DNA from: UBA6183 sp046314755
Lineage (GTDB): Bacteria; Bacteroidota; Bacteroidia; UKL13-3
Length of the DNA: 8,078 nt
Reading direction: 5' to 3'
Assembly (NCBI GenBank): GCA_046314755.1
Contig: JBKDBG010000098.1
Coordinates: 1 to 8,078, forward strand
A model generated the notes under the pieces. The model was not told the origin of the DNA, made no database searches, and was given only the letters and a program-made list of their open reading frames with translations. How positions within the stretch are numbered: position 1 is the stretch's first letter; each line of letters starts with the position of its first letter. This document shows, one piece after another, positions 5,353-8,078 of this stretch. The translations under genes and the position numbers were made by a program.

Positions 5353-8078
5353 ATGACAATTGATTACAACAAAATTTTTAAAGAAGAATTAGCCAAGCTG
5401 AATAAAGAACAATTGCATGCGGTGGAAACTACCGAGGGTCCCGTATTGGTAATTGCGGGTCCGGGTACAGGTAAAACGCAAATATTGGCGGCACGTATTG
5501 CCAATATCATCAGCATGCATGATAATAAACCTGAAGATGTTTTGTGTTTAACCTACACCGATGCAGGTGCTGTGGAAATGCGCAAACGTTTACTTCAATT
5601 TATTGGTCCTGATGCCTATAAAGTGGAGGTACAAACCTTCCATGCGTTTTGTAATATGGTTATTCAGGATAACTTGGATTACTTTGGTTTACGCGGACTC
5701 GATGCAATCAGTGAATTGGAGCAAATACAGTATGTGCATCAAATTATTGATGATTTCCCACGCCATCATCCTTTAAAAAGATACACAGGTGAAGTATATT
5801 TTGAGCGCCCTCGATTGCTCAAATTGTATGAGCAAATGAAACGTGAAAACTGGACGGCACAATTTATTCAACAACAGGCGAAACTTTACTTGGAAGATAT
5901 AAAAACCCGTGATAAGTTTATTTATAAAAAAACAACCAAGTATGGTAAGGCGGGTGAGTTAAAACAAAAGGAGTATGATGCGGAGGTGAATAAAATGAAT
6001 CAGTTGATGGCGGCTGCAGACACTTTCCCTTTGTATCAAGAAATGTTGAAGCGGAATAAACGCTATGATTTTTCGGACATGATTTTGTGGGTGATTGATG
6101 CGTTTAAAAATAAGCCGGATTTGCTGAGTCAATATCAAGAAAAATACCAATATTTTCTGGTGGATGAATACCAGGATACAAATGGTGCCCAAAATGAAAC
6201 TTTATCCTTGCTCATTCAGTATTGGGACAGTCCAAATGTGTTTTGTGTTGGCGATGATGATCAGTCCATTTATAGGTTTCAAGGTGCAAACGTTGAAAAC
6301 ATCATGCATTTCAAACAAACCTATTTAAATCAAGGATTAACACAAATTTCACTGGTTGAAAATTACCGAAGTACACAAGCCATTCTTGATGCCGCAAAAG
6401 CATTAATCAGTGGAAATAAATTCCGAATCAACCCTGATAAAACATTACTTGCAAAAGGTGAGGTAAATGCATCAAACCATTTGCTTCCAACGCTTACGGA
6501 ATTTTATAATACCTACCACGAGGCGGTTGGGATTACCAACCAAATTATGAGCTTACAATCGCAAGGGGTAATGCTTAATGAAATTGCCGTTATATATCGC
6601 AAACATGCCCAAGCCGATGATATGATTAAATATTTACAGGCAAAAGGCATACCTGTAAATACCAAAAAGCGGGTTGATGTGTTGCACGAACCTGTAATCA
6701 AAAAAATCATACAAATCCTGCGTTATGTGGCAGCCGAGGCGCATAAAGCCAATACAGGAGAGGCGTATATTTATGAGATGTTGCATTTTGATTTTTTCAA
6801 TATTCCTCCCATTGAAATTGCAAGAATTTCGGTAGAGGTTTCCTCTAAAAATTTTAATGAGCGAAAAACATCTTGGCGTGAAGAAATAAAAAATGCCATT
6901 CGAAAAAAGCCTACCGACTTGTTTACTCAAGAGTTAAAACAAGGCAAACAGCTTGCTTACGCATCAAAGGTTATAGAAGGTTGGATTGCTGATGCAGTTA
7001 ATGTAACCACGCAACAATTGATTGAAAAAATATTGAATGAAAGTGGTTTATTGGCGCAATGTTTAACCGGAAATGATAAGCGTTGGAACATGCAATTGTT
7101 GCATACTTTTTTTGACTTTGTAAAAACTGAATGTGCCAAAAAGCCTCGCCTAACTTTAAAGCAATTGGTTGAGTTGATTGATTTGATGCTGAATGAAAAG
7201 GTAACCCTATCGGCACAATTAATTGCCTTTACCGAAAACGGTGTAAATTTTTTAACGGCACATGGATCAAAAGGATTGGAGTTTGAATATGTGTTTATGT
7301 TAGGATGCAATGCCAAATCATGGGAATCGGCTAAAAATAATATGGACTATAAACTGCCCGATACCATTTTTACGACCGATAAAGATTCCTTACAAGAGGA
7401 TGAAGCTGCTGAAAGCAGAAGGCTGTTTTATGTAGGCATGACCAGGGCAAAAAAAGAACTCCATATCAGCTATGCAAAGTTGGATAACACCGGAAAAGAC
7501 CTTGAAAAAAGCCGCTTCGTGGCCGAGCTTGAAAGTAATGCAGGAATCACCTCAAAAGCGGTTTCATTACCTGATGATGGTTTGGTTGAGTTTACCTTAC
7601 AGGTGCTGCAACCTTTAAAAGTAAATCCGGTTGCTTCCTTATTCGACAATGAATTTGTTGATGAATTATTACAGAAGTATTCGTTAAGTGTAACGCACTT
7701 AAATAACTATTTAAAGTGCCCAACGGCATTTTACTTTAATAACCTTATTCGTGTTCCTGCTCCGCTTAGTTCAGCCATGACGTTTGGCAGTGCCGTGCAT
7801 TATGCTTTAGAAATGTTGTTTCGAAACATGAATGCCCATCCCGATAAACAATTTGCTCCAATTGAAAATGTGGTGAGTGATTTTAAGTGGTACATGAAAC
7901 GAAATGAAGATTCGTTTATTGAAAGTGAGTATAAACGAAGGGTGGAGTATGGCGAGCAAATTATTCCCGAATATTATCTTAAATACATTGGGCAATGGAA
8001 TAAAATTACCAGTGTGGAGCGCAGTTACAGAAATGTGGTGATGGAAGGTGTGCCGCTAAATGGTAAGCTGGATAAAAT
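5353..8078 (+). CDS. UvrD/PcrA-like SF1A DNA helicase with C-terminal RecB/Cas4-like PD-(D/E)XK nuclease domain, 3' end cut by window
   Basis: This is a predicted ATP-driven 3'-5' DNA helicase fused to a nuclease, probably acting in DNA repair or recombination in the cytoplasm. 908 codons are visible and no stop is reached. Helicase motifs in order: Q motif LNKEQLHAV (16-24); motif I AGPGTGKT (35-42); motif Ia LTYTDAGAVEMRKR (66-79); QTFHAF (94-99); motif II LVDEYQDTN (269-277); motif III VGDDDQSIYRFQGA (299-312); motif IV VENYRST (335-341); motif V TAHGSKGLEFE (635-645); and motif VI RRLFYVGMTRAKKEL (689-703). From about residue 776 a PD-(D/E)XK-type module begins: LSVTHLNNYLKCPTAFYF, then the His-bearing FGSAVHYALE (811-820), then GKLD (904-907), whose Asp is the likely first metal ligand. 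The E-x-K part lies beyond the window. The start is fixed by an in-frame TAA two codons upstream (5347-5349). The fusion resembles AdnA/AdnB or AddA-type enzymes in plan, but orthology is not established. Confidence 0.93.
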   Translation, partial: MTIDYNKIFKEELAKLNKEQLHAVETTEGPVLVIAGPGTGKTQILAARIANIISMHDNKPEDVLCLTYTDAGAVEMRKRLLQFIGPDAYKVEVQTFHAFCNMVIQDNLDYFGLRGLDAISELEQIQYVHQIIDDFPRHHPLKRYTGEVYFERPRLLKLYEQMKRENWTAQFIQQQAKLYLEDIKTRDKFIYKKTTKYGKAGELKQKEYDAEVNKMNQLMAAADTFPLYQEMLKRNKRYDFSDMILWVIDAFKNKPDLLSQYQEKYQYFLVDEYQDTNGAQNETLSLLIQYWDSPNVFCVGDDDQSIYRFQGANVENIMHFKQTYLNQGLTQISLVENYRSTQAILDAAKALISGNKFRINPDKTLLAKGEVNASNHLLPTLTEFYNTYHEAVGITNQIMSLQSQGVMLNEIAVIYRKHAQADDMIKYLQAKGIPVNTKKRVDVLHEPVIKKIIQILRYVAAEAHKANTGEAYIYEMLHFDFFNIPPIEIARISVEVSSKNFNERKTSWREEIKNAIRKKPTDLFTQELKQGKQLAYASKVIEGWIADAVNVTTQQLIEKILNESGLLAQCLTGNDKRWNMQLLHTFFDFVKTECAKKPRLTLKQLVELIDLMLNEKVTLSAQLIAFTENGVNFLTAHGSKGLEFEYVFMLGCNAKSWESAKNNMDYKLPDTIFTTDKDSLQEDEAAESRRLFYVGMTRAKKELHISYAKLDNTGKDLEKSRFVAELESNAGITSKAVSLPDDGLVEFTLQVLQPLKVNPVASLFDNEFVDELLQKYSLSVTHLNNYLKCPTAFYFNNLIRVPAPLSSAMTFGSAVHYALEMLFRNMNAHPDKQFAPIENVVSDFKWYMKRNEDSFIESEYKRRVEYGEQIIPEYYLKYIGQWNKITSVERSYRNVVMEGVPLNGKLDK

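Noticed and set aside
5561..7995. Several open frames of 62-119 aa inside the helicase region on both strands, including 6957-7316 minus
   Set aside because: The plus-strand helicase frame runs uninterrupted from 5353 to the window end with all motifs in order, so these are shadow frames.
1..8078. tRNA, rRNA, CRISPR arrays, insertion sequences, defence islands
   Set aside because: No repeat-spacer pattern, transposase-like protein, terminal inverted repeats or structural RNA sequence was recognised. The helicase-nuclease alone is not enough to call a defence system.

Overview
The window is 8,078 bases of AT-rich chromosomal DNA, most likely from a member of the Bacteroidota. The evidence is the base composition, A/T-rich leaders without strong Shine-Dalgarno sites, candidate -7 elements matching the Bacteroidota consensus TAnnTTTG, and the character of the proteins. 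It holds four protein genes, two of them cut by the window edges. I see no rRNA, tRNA, mobile element or CRISPR array. Coding density is high, and the longest gap without a gene is the 181-base divergent intergenic region at 3493-3673.

Left half (1-3492, minus strand): a two-gene export operon. An ABC exporter of the bacteriocin/type I secretion class (1282-3492, 736 aa) is followed after 47 bases by a HlyD-type periplasmic adaptor (1234 down to beyond base 1, 411 codons visible). The adaptor keeps an RxxxLxxxxxxS hairpin-tip motif for docking to a TolC-type outer-membrane channel. The ABC protein is unusual. Its N-terminal region looks like a C39-type peptidase fold without catalytic residues, and several ATPase motifs in its nucleotide-binding domain are altered although Walker A and the Walker B Asp-Glu are intact. 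No substrate gene, TolC gene or second ABC gene is inside the window.

Middle (3493-5319): a divergent promoter region, then a complete and canonical ATP-dependent phosphoenolpyruvate carboxykinase gene (pckA, 3674-5269). It is closed by a strong intrinsic terminator at 5290-5319.

Right (5353-8078, plus strand): the first 908 codons of a large UvrD/PcrA-like superfamily 1A helicase. All the main helicase motifs are present, and a RecB/Cas4-like PD-(D/E)XK nuclease domain follows. The window ends just after the first metal-binding Asp of that nuclease, so its remaining catalytic residues cannot be checked.

The three units (export, gluconeogenesis, DNA repair) do not look functionally linked. 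This reads as ordinary core-genome layout. The points worth a second look are the degenerate exporter and the helicase-nuclease fusion.
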